Below are positions 26,287 through 35,008 of a stretch of DNA of 64,000 bases, one piece after another (the first letter of the stretch is position 1; each line of letters begins with the position of its first letter). Position numbers and translations under genes: made by a program. The notes under the pieces were generated by a model. It was not told the origin of the DNA, did no database searches, and saw only the letters and a program-made list of their open reading frames with translations. This stretch comes from DASXQK01 sp963724385 (GTDB lineage: Bacteria; Pseudomonadota; Alphaproteobacteria; Dongiales; Dongiaceae), in contig CAVRUJ010000001.1 of assembly GCA_963724385.1 (NCBI GenBank), forward strand, positions 2,790,001 to 2,854,000. Direction: 5' to 3'.

Positions 26287-27266
26287 TGCAGAACTACCTC
26301 CAGCATTTCCTTCCGCCCGGGGTCAACATCGACGAGTTGACCCTAGCCGCTTTGCTCCTGGTGGCATGCATGGCGGTCGCCATCGTCTGGGGCACCCTGA
26401 CCGTCCGGCAACCCAGCCAGCGGCGCATCCGGGAAGTCGCTAGCCGGCGCGAAACGCTGCGCGGCATCACCATGGCGCCGCGCCGGCGCGGGCGTGGTGC
26501 GGAGACCTCGAGTTTCATGCGCAGCGTGGTGGTCAGCCTCAATTTGCTGCGCACCGAACAGGCCCAGCAGGTCGCCTTGAAGCTTGCGGCGGCCGGCTGG
26601 CGCCGGGGCGACGCGGTCGTCCGATACTTCTTCTTCAAGCTCGTATTGCCCTGCTTCGTGGGGCTGGGCGGGCTCCTGTGGATGACTTCGCTGCACCTTC
26701 TTTCCCACAGCACTTCCATCAGGGCCGCCGTTGCCGCCGGGCTCGCGCTGTTGGGTTTCTTCCTTCCCGACATGTACGTCAACAATGCGGCGACCAAACG
26801 GCAGACCAAGCTCCAGCGCCAGCTTCCCGACATGCTCGATATGATGGTGACCTGTTCGGAAGCCGGCCTCAGCCTCGACGCCACGCTCAGGCGCGCGTCG
26901 GAAGAATTCGCCAAGGCGGCACCCGAACTCTCGGACGAGATCGCGCTCACCTGCGTCGAGATGGAGTTCCTGCCCGACCGCAGCCAGGCCCTGGTCAATT
27001 TCGCCGAGCGCACGGGCCTGCCCAGCATCAAGTCGATGGTGAACACCCTTCAGCAGGCCGCCCGCTTCGGCACCCCGCTTTCCCAGGCGCTCCGTACGCT
27101 GGCCGCCGAGTTCCGGGACGAACGCATCCTCAAGGCGGAGGAAAAGGCCGCGCGCCTGCCCGCCCTGCTGACGGTGCCGATGGTGCTCTTCATCCTGCCG
27201 CCGCTGTTCATCGTGCTCTTGGGGCCGGCGATCATTCGGATCTTCGACACCCTCGTCAACCGGTGA
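26286..27266 (+). CDS. tadC: Tad inner-membrane platform protein TadC
   Basis: 326-residue partner of TadB with a T2SF domain at residues about 175-300 (QLPDMLDMMVTCSEAGLSLDATL, GTPLSQALRTLAAEFRDERILKAEEKAARLP). Hydrophobic helices lie at the N-terminus, around 115-165 and at the C-terminus. It is the last plus-strand gene of the locus; the pseudopilin genes tadE, tadF and tadG often found near here are absent. Confidence 0.92.
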   Translation: MQNYLQHFLPPGVNIDELTLAALLLVACMAVAIVWGTLTVRQPSQRRIREVASRRETLRGITMAPRRRGRGAETSSFMRSVVVSLNLLRTEQAQQVALKLAAAGWRRGDAVVRYFFFKLVLPCFVGLGGLLWMTSLHLLSHSTSIRAAVAAGLALLGFFLPDMYVNNAATKRQTKLQRQLPDMLDMMVTCSEAGLSLDATLRRASEEFAKAAPELSDEIALTCVEMEFLPDRSQALVNFAERTGLPSIKSMVNTLQQAARFGTPLSQALRTLAAEFRDERILKAEEKAARLPALLTVPMVLFILPPLFIVLLGPAIIRIFDTLVNR

Positions 27267-27295
27267 GGTTCCGGGCCGAGAGCCCGTCACGTGGC

Positions 27296-28114
27296 TTACG
27301 GCTGGGCCGTTTCCACCTGGTGCGCGCCGAGTATCGCGGCGATGGCGTTGCGATTGTGCAATAGACGCAAGAACTCGTAGTAGCCCAGATTCTGTTCCAC
27401 TTTAGCCGCATCGAGATCGGCCCTGGCGATCTGGGCCGCCTTGTCCGGCTGGCCCGCCAGGCCATAGGCCAGGGCCAGATTCAGCCGCATTCGCGGCGTC
27501 GCCGCCGGATCCTTGGAAACCTGTTCGAGGATCGGCAGTCCTTGGCCGAAATCACCGGCCAGCACCAGGGAAAGCCCTAGATTGTTGATGAGCTGCAGAT
27601 TGCCGGGCGAAAGGGCCAGCCCGGCGCGATAGGCGGCCTGGGCCCCCGCCCGATCCCCCAACATGTCGTCGGCGACACCCAGACTGTTCTGCGTGCGCCA
27701 GTCCGGCTGCTGGGCGAGCGCGAGGCGAAGATTGGTCGCCGCACTCGCCGGATCTCCGGTCTGGAGCTGGAGATTGGCGAGCCCGCGCAGCGCCTCCGGG
27801 TTCTTGTCGTCGATCTTGAGCGCCTCCTCATAGGCGCCGGCCGCGTCCCCGGGTGTGCCTGCCTGGGCATAGACCTGACCCAGATTCAGCAGCGGCTCGA
27901 TCCTGTCCGGTTCCAGTTCATGGGCGCGGGTGTAGAACTGCGTCGCGCTCACCAGGTCGCCGGCCTTGCGCGTATCGTTGGCCAGCCGCATGAAGGCATC
28001 GTAGCTGATCTGGCCGGTGGCCTTGGGATGCTGTGCGGTGGCACAGGCCGAGACGACAAGACAGGCGAGGATCGCCAGCGTGCCAAGGAACCGCCCGCAC
28101 GGCTTGCGCTTCAC
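27296..28114 (-). CDS. tadD: TPR lipoprotein TadD
   Basis: 272-residue tetratricopeptide protein with a lipoprotein signal (LVVSAC lipobox near residue 22). At least four TPR units are visible between residues about 60 and 230 (for example ATQFYTRAHELEPDRIEPLLN and AAGAYEEALKIDDKNPEALR). TadD is thought to help secretin or pilus assembly as a pilotin-like protein. It converges on tadC, 29 bases away, instead of following it. GTG 28114 was chosen because it begins the signal peptide directly; the frame extends upstream without conserved sequence. Confidence 0.87.
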   Translation of the reverse strand: MKRKPCGRFLGTLAILACLVVSACATAQHPKATGQISYDAFMRLANDTRKAGDLVSATQFYTRAHELEPDRIEPLLNLGQVYAQAGTPGDAAGAYEEALKIDDKNPEALRGLANLQLQTGDPASAATNLRLALAQQPDWRTQNSLGVADDMLGDRAGAQAAYRAGLALSPGNLQLINNLGLSLVLAGDFGQGLPILEQVSKDPAATPRMRLNLALAYGLAGQPDKAAQIARADLDAAKVEQNLGYYEFLRLLHNRNAIAAILGAHQVETAQP

Positions 28115-28325
28115 CTTCGATTGCCCCCGACTCGTCGTCGCTTCAGCCTCCAACTTGGCCGAGCCTAAGGGATCGCACCCGGCGAAACAAGCCGAGCGTG
28201 CCCCGTTCATGCCGCCATCCCGGCGAGCGCCGCCGCTTGCGGCCTTTGCCCCGAACCTGCGGAAAACGTAACATCGCCGGTCGACAACCAATATCTGGCG
28301 AGTTGCGTCCAGGCGGTGGGCTGAG

Positions 28326-30314
28326 ATGTGCGGAATCGTCTTCTTTCTCGACAAGAGGGGCGCCGGGATATCGCCGGAGAACCTGCTCGGCGCGCTGAAT
28401 TCGCTCGGCCATCGCGGCCCCGACGACCAGGCGACGTTCTTTTTCGAGAATGCCGCCCTTGGCTTCAATCGCCTCAGCATCGTCAACGTCGCCCATGGGC
28501 AACAGCCGCTCTTCAACGAGGACGAACGCATCGCCCTCGTCTGCAACGGAGAAATTTACAACTACAAGCTTTTGCGCGACGAGCTTGTCGCCAAGGGCCA
28601 CCGCTTTCGCACCAACTCCGATTGCGAGGTCATCCTCCACCTCTATGAGGAGGACGAGCAGCACTTCGTCGAGCGCCTCGATGGGATGTTCAGCTTCGTC
28701 CTGCTAGACATGAACAGGAGGCGGGCCCTGGTCGGAAGGGATCGCCTGGGCATCAAGCCGCTCTTCATCCATGACGGCCGCGACTTCGTCATCGTGGCCT
28801 CCGAGATCAAGGGGCTGTTGCGCTCCGGCCTGGTTTCCTTCGGTCTCAACCCGCAAGGGATCTACGACTTCTTCGCCTTCTCCTACATTCCCGGCGCGCA
28901 AACCGCCTTCGACGGCGCCGACAATTTCCCGCCCGCCTCGCTGATGACGGTCGACCTCGCCGATGGACGGTCGGCAAGCAGGGAGTATTGGCATCCCTCC
29001 TTCCCGGCCTATGCCGGCAACCGGTTCCATTCGGCGGCGCCCTTTGCCGTGACCCTGCGCAAGGACTTCCGCGCGGCGGTGTCGTCGCACACGATCGGCG
29101 ACCTTCCGGTCGGCGCCTATTTGAGCGGCGGCATCGATTCGACGGTGACGACGCTGGTCTTGCGCGATCTGCTCGGCGCCAAGGCCGACCTGCAGACTTT
29201 CTCGATCAAGTTCGCCGATGCGGAATTCGACGAATCGCGGATCTTCGAGCAGACGGCCAGAACGGCGGGCCTGCGCTCGACGGTGCTGGAAGCCCCGCCT
29301 GCCGATGCGGCGCTGTTTCAGCGCGTGCTGCACCATCTCGAGCAGCCTCAGACCTCGCTCCTCGACGTGCCCATGTTCGCCCTCTCCAAACTGGTCCACG
29401 GCAACGGCTACAAGGTCGTCCTGTCCGGCGAGGGCTCGGATGAGCTCTACGGCGGATACTTCGTCTATACCCTGAACCAGATTCGCCGCGCCCTCTCCCT
29501 GCCGGCGGTCGCCGGGGCGAGAAGCTTTCTGCTGGGCCGCGTGCTTCGCTACTATTTCGCGAACGCCGAAGACCGGCGAGCCCTGGGCGAGATCCTGTCC
29601 CAGGACCCGGAACCGGTGATCGACCGGTTCGGCACCTATCCCGCCTGGTATCCGACATGGGTCATGCAGGCCAGGATGCGCGAGGGCCTGTTCGCCGAGA
29701 GGATGACGGACAGCCTCGGCGAAGGCTCGGCCATGCACCGGGTTTGCCAGTCCCTCAAGAGCCGGCAGGCGGGCATCGACGATTTCAACAAATCCATCGG
29801 CATCGAATTCAAGACCAGGCTGCCCAACTACATCCTGGCGCGCGCCGACCGGAATTCCATGGCGCATTCGGTGGAACTGCGGGTGCCCTTCCTCGCCAAC
29901 GCCATGATCGAGAGCGCCTGCCAGATGCCGCCAATGGTGAAGATGTTCGCGCTCAAGGAAAAATATGTCCTGCGCAAGGCGTTTGCCGGCCTCCTGCCCA
30001 AGCAGGTGCAGAGGCGGATGAAGTTCGGCTATGACGCGCCGGTCGTGCCATTTTGGCAGCGGCCGGACGAGCTTCGCGACGAGATGATGAGCGCATCCCA
30101 GCTCAAGCGAACGGGGCTCTTCGCCGAACCCGCGGTCGCGCGGTGGACGAAGGAGGCGGCGGAAACGACCGATCTGCGCCGGAAGCACGATCTCTACGGA
30201 CGGCTGACCGGCGTCCTTTCGGTGCAGCTCCTGCACGACGCCTATGCCGGCAGTACCGGCCGCTTCGATCGGAAGCCGGCCCACGAAACCACTGGCGCGC
30301 CCGGCAGGACTTGA
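28326..30314 (+). CDS. asnB: Asparagine synthetase, glutamine-hydrolysing
   Basis: 662-residue enzyme that makes asparagine from aspartate, glutamine and ATP. Cys 2 (MCGIVFF) is the glutaminase nucleophile; HRGPDDQA, GFNRLSIV and CNGEIYN complete the N-terminal Ntn domain. The synthetase domain has the pyrophosphate loop LSGGIDST and VVLSGEGSDELYGGY. It is of the long AsnB/AsnO type (about 630 residues), not the 554-residue enterobacterial type. Its last seven codons lie inside the tRNA-Arg gene on the other strand. The acceptor may be free aspartate or, as in some long forms, a residue in a peptide or glycan; this cannot be told here. Confidence 0.88.
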   Translation: MCGIVFFLDKRGAGISPENLLGALNSLGHRGPDDQATFFFENAALGFNRLSIVNVAHGQQPLFNEDERIALVCNGEIYNYKLLRDELVAKGHRFRTNSDCEVILHLYEEDEQHFVERLDGMFSFVLLDMNRRRALVGRDRLGIKPLFIHDGRDFVIVASEIKGLLRSGLVSFGLNPQGIYDFFAFSYIPGAQTAFDGADNFPPASLMTVDLADGRSASREYWHPSFPAYAGNRFHSAAPFAVTLRKDFRAAVSSHTIGDLPVGAYLSGGIDSTVTTLVLRDLLGAKADLQTFSIKFADAEFDESRIFEQTARTAGLRSTVLEAPPADAALFQRVLHHLEQPQTSLLDVPMFALSKLVHGNGYKVVLSGEGSDELYGGYFVYTLNQIRRALSLPAVAGARSFLLGRVLRYYFANAEDRRALGEILSQDPEPVIDRFGTYPAWYPTWVMQARMREGLFAERMTDSLGEGSAMHRVCQSLKSRQAGIDDFNKSIGIEFKTRLPNYILARADRNSMAHSVELRVPFLANAMIESACQMPPMVKMFALKEKYVLRKAFAGLLPKQVQRRMKFGYDAPVVPFWQRPDELRDEMMSASQLKRTGLFAEPAVARWTKEAAETTDLRRKHDLYGRLTGVLSVQLLHDAYAGSTGRFDRKPAHETTGAPGRT

Positions 30315-30368
30315 ACCTGCGACCTGCCGCTTAGAAGGCGGCTGCTCTATCCGCTGAGCTACGGGCGC
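30293..30368 (-). tRNA. tRNA-Arg(TCT)
   Basis: 76 nt with encoded CCA. Acceptor stem GCGCCCG/CGGGCGC, D arm GCTC...GAGC, anticodon stem GCCGC/GCGGC with loop CTTCTAA (anticodon TCT, reads AGA), T arm GCAGG-TTCAAGT-CCTGC, discriminator G. All stems pair fully. Its 3' 22 bases overlap the convergent asnB coding end. Confidence 0.97.
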
Positions 30369-30389
30369 CTGGCATGTGACCAGCGGTCA

Positions 30390-30692
30390 ATGGGTCCAGC
30401 GGCCCACCCGATCATAGCGGAAGTTGTCGGCGTAGCTCTTGGGCCGGAACTTGCGCTCATGGGGCTCCTCGACGACATAGGGGAGGCCGTGCTTCTCGGC
30501 AAAGGCGACCGCTTCCTCCCGCGTCTCGAAGCTCAGCCGGAGCTGCGCGCGGGTATCCGTCGAGCTGGTCCAGCCCATCAACGGGTCCGCCAGCCTGGGC
30601 GCGCCCGGCGCGAATTCGAGGTGCCAACCATGGGTCCCCGCCTGGCCAGATTGCATGGCGGTCTTGGCAGGCTGAAATATGCGAACCTGCAT
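30390..30692 (-). CDS. Complex I accessory subunit (NDUFS4-like, ETC complex I subunit)
   Basis: 100-residue homologue of the mitochondrial 18-kDa NDUFS4 subunit of NADH:quinone oxidoreductase, a family present in alphaproteobacteria and mitochondria. The family pattern is clear: GWTSSTDTRAQLRLSFETREEAVAFAEKHG and KSYADNFRYDR. ATG 30692 gives the usual MQVRIFQPAKTAMQSG start. The frame stays open upstream into the tRNA-Pro gene, without meaning. It sits alone between two tRNA genes, away from the nuo operon. Confidence 0.9.
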
Positions 30693-30741
30693 GGTGCCGT
30701 CTCTTCCGCTCGCCTCAATTGGTTGGTGGCCGGGTCGGTGG

Positions 30742-30818
30742 TGGTCGGGGCGACTGGATTCGAACCAGCGACATCCTGCTCCCAAAGCAGGCACTCTACC
30801 GGACTGAGCTACGCCCCG
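30742..30818 (-). tRNA. tRNA-Pro(TGG)
   Basis: 77 nt with encoded CCA. Acceptor CGGGGCG/CGCCCCG, anticodon stem CCTGC/GCAGG with loop TTTGGGA (anticodon TGG, reads CCA), T arm GCTGG-TTCGAAT-CCAGT, discriminator A. The first acceptor base C is typical of proline tRNAs. Confidence 0.97.
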
Positions 30819-30977
30819 TCGCCTTGGGCGCTAGGCTTTACCAGCAACCAGGGGTTCTAGCAATCTTGCGCAGCTGGCACTTGGGTCTCGGCCAATTTCA
30901 AGGAACAAATCGCGATCGCCACTGCTGCTCGCGGCCGGACTGTGGTATCTATATGCAGGTCAGCGAGACGACTCGCC

Positions 30978-31205
30978 ATGTTCTCGGTCCTACGCCGCCG
31001 CCGCAGTCCGGAAATCGCCGTAGGCGCGCGCTATCGCCGGCGCGATGCCTGGCACATTGTCTGGGAGGTCTATTCCTTGTTCATTGGTACCGACGGGCTG
31101 CCTTACGCGGGCATCTTCTGCCTTTCCGACACCACGCGGCGCAAGACGGTCTCCCAATCCGTGCTGGAGCATGATGACCAGTACGTTCGCTTGCTGGAAG
31201 ACTAG
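30978..31205 (+). CDS. Small protein of unknown function
   Basis: 75-residue basic protein (MFSVLRRRRSPEIAVGARYR...). I do not recognise a named family. The run VWEVYSLFIGTDGLPYAGIFCLS and RRKTVSQSVLEHDDQYVRLL alternates hydrophobic and polar residues as in a small beta barrel or SH3-like domain. No signal peptide or membrane helix. ATG 30978 is preferred; the frame could begin at 30942. It ends nine bases before the O-methyltransferase gene and may share its transcript. Coding is likely but not proven. Confidence 0.55.
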   Translation: MFSVLRRRRSPEIAVGARYRRRDAWHIVWEVYSLFIGTDGLPYAGIFCLSDTTRRKTVSQSVLEHDDQYVRLLED

Positions 31206-31214
31206 GACCGCGCC

Positions 31215-31877
31215 ATGTCCAACCGCTCAATCTCTCTCGACGACCGGCTCTACGACTACATCCTGGCCAATTCGCTGCGCGAACCGGCGCTCCTGAAGGC
31301 GCTGCGCGAGGAAACCGCCAAGCTGCCTCAGTCCCTGATGCAGATCTCGCCGGAGCAGGGCCAGTTCATGGCCTTGCTGGTCCAGCTGATCGGCGCGCGC
31401 CGGACCATCGAGGTGGGAACCTTCACCGGTTACAGCTCCCTGGTCGTCGCCCTCGCCTTGCCGCCGGACGGGCATGTTGTCGCCTGCGACGTGAGCAAGG
31501 AGTTCACCGACGTGGCCCGGCGCTACTGGGGCAAGGCCGGCGTGGCCGGCAAGATCGAGCTGCGCCTGGCGCCCGCCCTGGAAACGCTGGACCGGCTTCT
31601 CGCCGAGGGCGAGGCCGGTCACTTCGACTTTGCCTTCATCGACGCCGACAAACCCAACTACCTCGGATATTACGAGCGCTGCCTGAAGCTGCTCCGGCCG
31701 GGGGGATTGCTGGCGATCGACAACGTGCTGTGGTCGGGCGAGGTTGCCGACGCAAGCATTACCGACAGCAACACCACGGCGATCCGGGCGCTCAACAAGC
31801 ACGTGCATCAGGACGCCCGGGTTTCCATGAGCCTGGTGCCGATCGGCGACGGCCTCACGCTCGTACGCAAGAACTAA
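31215..31877 (+). CDS. Class I SAM O-methyltransferase (caffeoyl-CoA OMT family)
   Basis: 220-residue cation-dependent O-methyltransferase of the Methyltransf_3 family, which methylates catechol-type hydroxyls. Motif I reads TIEVGTFTGYSSLVVALALP (EVGT-x-x-GYS), and the metal-site DADKPNYLGYYE and IDNVLWSGEV are the hallmark segments. Length is normal. Substrate unknown; bacterial members act on a wide range of catechols. Confidence 0.9.
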   Translation: MSNRSISLDDRLYDYILANSLREPALLKALREETAKLPQSLMQISPEQGQFMALLVQLIGARRTIEVGTFTGYSSLVVALALPPDGHVVACDVSKEFTDVARRYWGKAGVAGKIELRLAPALETLDRLLAEGEAGHFDFAFIDADKPNYLGYYERCLKLLRPGGLLAIDNVLWSGEVADASITDSNTTAIRALNKHVHQDARVSMSLVPIGDGLTLVRKN

Positions 31878-31883
31878 CCCGGG

Positions 31884-32330
31884 TCAGCCACCGGTGCCGA
31901 GCGCGGCATTGCGCACCAAGTCGCCGGCATGGATGCCCAGGCGCTCGACCGTCCCGCCATTGACCTCGAGCACGGCCTTCACCGGATAGATCGAGGAAAT
32001 CGGCGTCTCGTTCAGCGGGATCGCGCGTTCCTCGATGCGCCGGATGCGGCCGTCCGCGCCGATGAACAGCATATCGAGGGGGATGAGGGTGTTCTTCATC
32101 CAGAACGCCACCTCTTGCTCCCCTGGGTAGATGAAAAGCATGCCGGCATCGGCCGCCAGGTTCTGGCGGTACATGAGCCCGAGCTCCCTCTCGGCCTCCG
32201 TGGTCGCAAGCTCGACGGAAAAATGCTGCGGGCCCTGGGACGTCACGATGTCGAGATCCTCGGCTTGCGAGGCGGCGGCGCCGGTCGCAATCGCGAGCAG
32301 GACGCCCATCCAGAGGATCAATATGCGCAT
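31884..32330 (-). CDS. DUF192 family exported protein
   Basis: 148-residue protein with an N-terminal signal peptide or anchor (MRILILWMGVLLAIATGAAA) followed by a DUF192 domain: TEAERELGLMYRQNLAADAGMLF, FWMKNTLIPLDMLFIG and AVLEVNGGTVERLGI are the family segments. The function is unknown; members are small periplasmic or secreted beta proteins. ATG 32330 was chosen because it starts the signal peptide. It converges on the O-methyltransferase gene. Confidence 0.87.
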   Translation of the reverse strand: MRILILWMGVLLAIATGAAASQAEDLDIVTSQGPQHFSVELATTEAERELGLMYRQNLAADAGMLFIYPGEQEVAFWMKNTLIPLDMLFIGADGRIRRIEERAIPLNETPISSIYPVKAVLEVNGGTVERLGIHAGDLVRNAALGTGG

Positions 32331-32449
32331 GGCGAAACAGTAGCGCGCGCCCTCGCGGCAGTCCACGCCGGCGCCGCCGGGGCGCTTGGCCGCCTTCGGC
32401 TTGACAAGCAAGCCCGGCCCGCGAAGTCTGCCCGCCCGGGGGGAGTTCG

Positions 32450-33784
32450 ATGAGCGGTACGCCTGTAGCCGTCTTGGGCATCGATCCGTTCTGGCTGGCA
32501 AGCGCACTGCTGCTCGCCACATATGCGCTCGTCGTGCTGGAGCGCCTGGACCGGGCGGTCGTCGCCCTGCTTGGCGGCGGGCTGATGATTCTCGCCGGGA
32601 TCGTGGATCAAAGTTCCGCCATCGCCGCCCAGGACTTCAATACGCTGGCCATGCTGATCGGCATGATGCTGCTGGTGGCGCTCATCCGCCCCTGCGGGAT
32701 GTTCCAGTATCTCGCCTTCGCCGCGGCCCGCGCCGCCAGAGGCCGGCCCGGTCTTCTCCTGGCGCTGCTCACGCTGGCGACTGCCGCTCTTTCCAGCGTG
32801 CTCAACAACGCCACGACGGTGCTGATGATCGCGCCGGTCACCATCGTCGTCACCCAGGCCCTTCACTTGGCGCCTTATCCGTTCCTGTTCAGCGAAATCA
32901 TGGCGTCGAACATCGGCGGGACCTCGACCCTCATCGGCGACCCGCCGAACATGCTCATCGGCTCGACGACCGGCCTCGGCTTCGACGCCTTTCTCATGCA
33001 TCTAGCGCCTGCAACGGCGATCGCGCTTCTGGTCCAGCTCGCGATCGGCCACTGGCTCTGGGGCCGGCATATGCGGGTCGAAGCAGAGGCCCGTTCTCTC
33101 GTGCTGTCTTTGCATCCGGGCGACGCCATTTCCGACCGCCCGCTTTTTCTGAAGAGCGTCGTTGTGATTGCGCTTGCCGTAGTCGGGTTCGTCTTCGGCG
33201 ATCGCCTTGGCCTGGCGCCGGGATCGACCGCCATGGGCGCGGCGGCCCTGTTGCTGTTGCTGGATAATTGGTGGCGCCCCTTGGAGGAACAAACCCGACG
33301 GGTCCATGCCGCGTTCGGCGAGGTCGAATGGAGCATGATATTTTTTCTGGTCGGACTGTTCGTCGTCGTCGCCGGAGTGGTGCAGGCGGGAGTCCTCTCC
33401 TGGCTTGCGGCCAAGATCGCCGGCGCTACCGCAGGCAATTTGACCTTGACGACGCTCCTGGTCCTGTGGACATCCGCCTTGCTCTCATCGGTCATCAACA
33501 ACATCCCTTTCGTGGCGACAATGATCCCGGTCATCAAGGGCCTGGCGCCGGGCCTGGGTGGCGAGGCGGCGCTTCAGCCGGTCTGGTGGGCCCTCGCCTA
33601 CGGCGCCTGCATAGGGGGCAACGGCACCCTGGTCGGGGCGACGGCGAACCTGACCGTGGCCGGCATCGCCGAGCGAAACGGGATCGCCTTCGGTTTTGGC
33701 GCCTTCCTGCGCCTGGGCTTTCCGATGATGCTGGTCAGCATCGCCATCGGCATGGTCTATTTCACTTTGCGCTACCTGCTGTGA
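32450..33784 (+). CDS. ArsB/NhaD-type ion transporter (IT superfamily)
   Basis: 444-residue inner-membrane protein with about eleven hydrophobic segments. The repeated hairpin motifs of the ion transporter superfamily are seen: SSVLNNATTVLMIAPV with SNIGGTSTLIGDPPNML in the first half and SSVINNIPFVATMIPV with GGNGTLVGATANL in the second. The GTSTLIGDPPN form fits the ArsB/NhaD/P-protein branch. The substrate (arsenite, sodium/proton or an organic anion) cannot be decided. It lies 13 bases before coxG and may be cotranscribed with it. Confidence 0.82.
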   Translation: MSGTPVAVLGIDPFWLASALLLATYALVVLERLDRAVVALLGGGLMILAGIVDQSSAIAAQDFNTLAMLIGMMLLVALIRPCGMFQYLAFAAARAARGRPGLLLALLTLATAALSSVLNNATTVLMIAPVTIVVTQALHLAPYPFLFSEIMASNIGGTSTLIGDPPNMLIGSTTGLGFDAFLMHLAPATAIALLVQLAIGHWLWGRHMRVEAEARSLVLSLHPGDAISDRPLFLKSVVVIALAVVGFVFGDRLGLAPGSTAMGAAALLLLLDNWWRPLEEQTRRVHAAFGEVEWSMIFFLVGLFVVVAGVVQAGVLSWLAAKIAGATAGNLTLTTLLVLWTSALLSSVINNIPFVATMIPVIKGLAPGLGGEAALQPVWWALAYGACIGGNGTLVGATANLTVAGIAERNGIAFGFGAFLRLGFPMMLVSIAIGMVYFTLRYLL

Positions 33785-33797
33785 AGGGTTCCGCCCC

Positions 33798-34415
33798 ATG
33801 GACATGACTGGCGAATTCCGCATCGCGGCCCCCAGGGAAACAGTCTGGAAGGCGCTCAACGACCCTGACGTCCTGCGTCAATGCATTCCGGGTTGCGAGG
33901 AGTTGCTGAAGACCGCCGACAACGAATTCACGGCCAAGGTCACGATCCGGGTGGGGCCCGTGAAGGCCCGTTTCGCCGGCAAGGTCACGCTCAGCGACCT
34001 CGACCCGCCCAACGGATACAAGATCTCCGGGGAAGGCCAGGGCGGCGCCGCGGGGTTTGCCAATGGCGGCGCCGAGGTGCGGCTCGAGCCCGACGGCGAC
34101 GGAACCCTGATGAAATACAGCGTGAATGCCGCGATCGGCGGCAAGCTGGCCCAGATCGGCGCCCGACTCATCGACGGGACGGCGCGCAAGCTGGCCGACG
34201 AATTCTTCGGAACCTTCGCCGGTCTCGTCAGCGCCGGCGTGCCGGCTCCGGCCGAGGCAACTCTGGCGCCGGGTGGGGCGCCTGCCCCCGCGGCTGCGGT
34301 TCCTGCTCCCACCACCGCGACGGCGCCGGGCTCGTCACGAGGCCTGAGACCCTGGGTCTGGGTGGTGGGTCTCATCGTCATCGCCATTCTGCTGCTGATC
34401 TATTACGGTCGCTGA
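33798..34415 (+). CDS. coxG: CoxG-type SRPBCC protein with C-terminal membrane anchor
   Basis: 205-residue protein. Residues 1-150 are a START/SRPBCC domain typical of CoxG (FRIAAPRETVWKALNDPDVLRQCIPGCEEL, FAGKVTLSDLDPPNGYKISGEGQG). A Pro/Ala linker follows and a single helix near residues 184-202 (WVWVVGLIVIAILLLIYY) ends the protein. CoxG proteins are implicated in membrane attachment of CO dehydrogenase and, in mycobacteria, in quinone delivery. Here it precedes the three structural genes, as expected for a partner of this oxidase. Confidence 0.88.
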   Translation: MDMTGEFRIAAPRETVWKALNDPDVLRQCIPGCEELLKTADNEFTAKVTIRVGPVKARFAGKVTLSDLDPPNGYKISGEGQGGAAGFANGGAEVRLEPDGDGTLMKYSVNAAIGGKLAQIGARLIDGTARKLADEFFGTFAGLVSAGVPAPAEATLAPGGAPAPAAAVPAPTTATAPGSSRGLRPWVWVVGLIVIAILLLIYYGR

Positions 34416-34536
34416 AGCAAATCCGAACCCGAAACGCGGTTGAATCACCCGCCGGGCAGCGATAGCCTTCTCGGCGAGAAATCCAGGACGGCGGCCGGCC
34501 CTCGAAGGACGGGCGCGATCACACAGGGAGGACAGA

Positions 34537-35004
<468 letters not shown>

Positions 35005-35008
35005 GACC

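Noticed and set aside
30719..31174. Plus-strand open frame across the tRNA-Pro gene
   Set aside because: It reads through a well-folded tRNA and into the small protein gene in another frame, with no family features.
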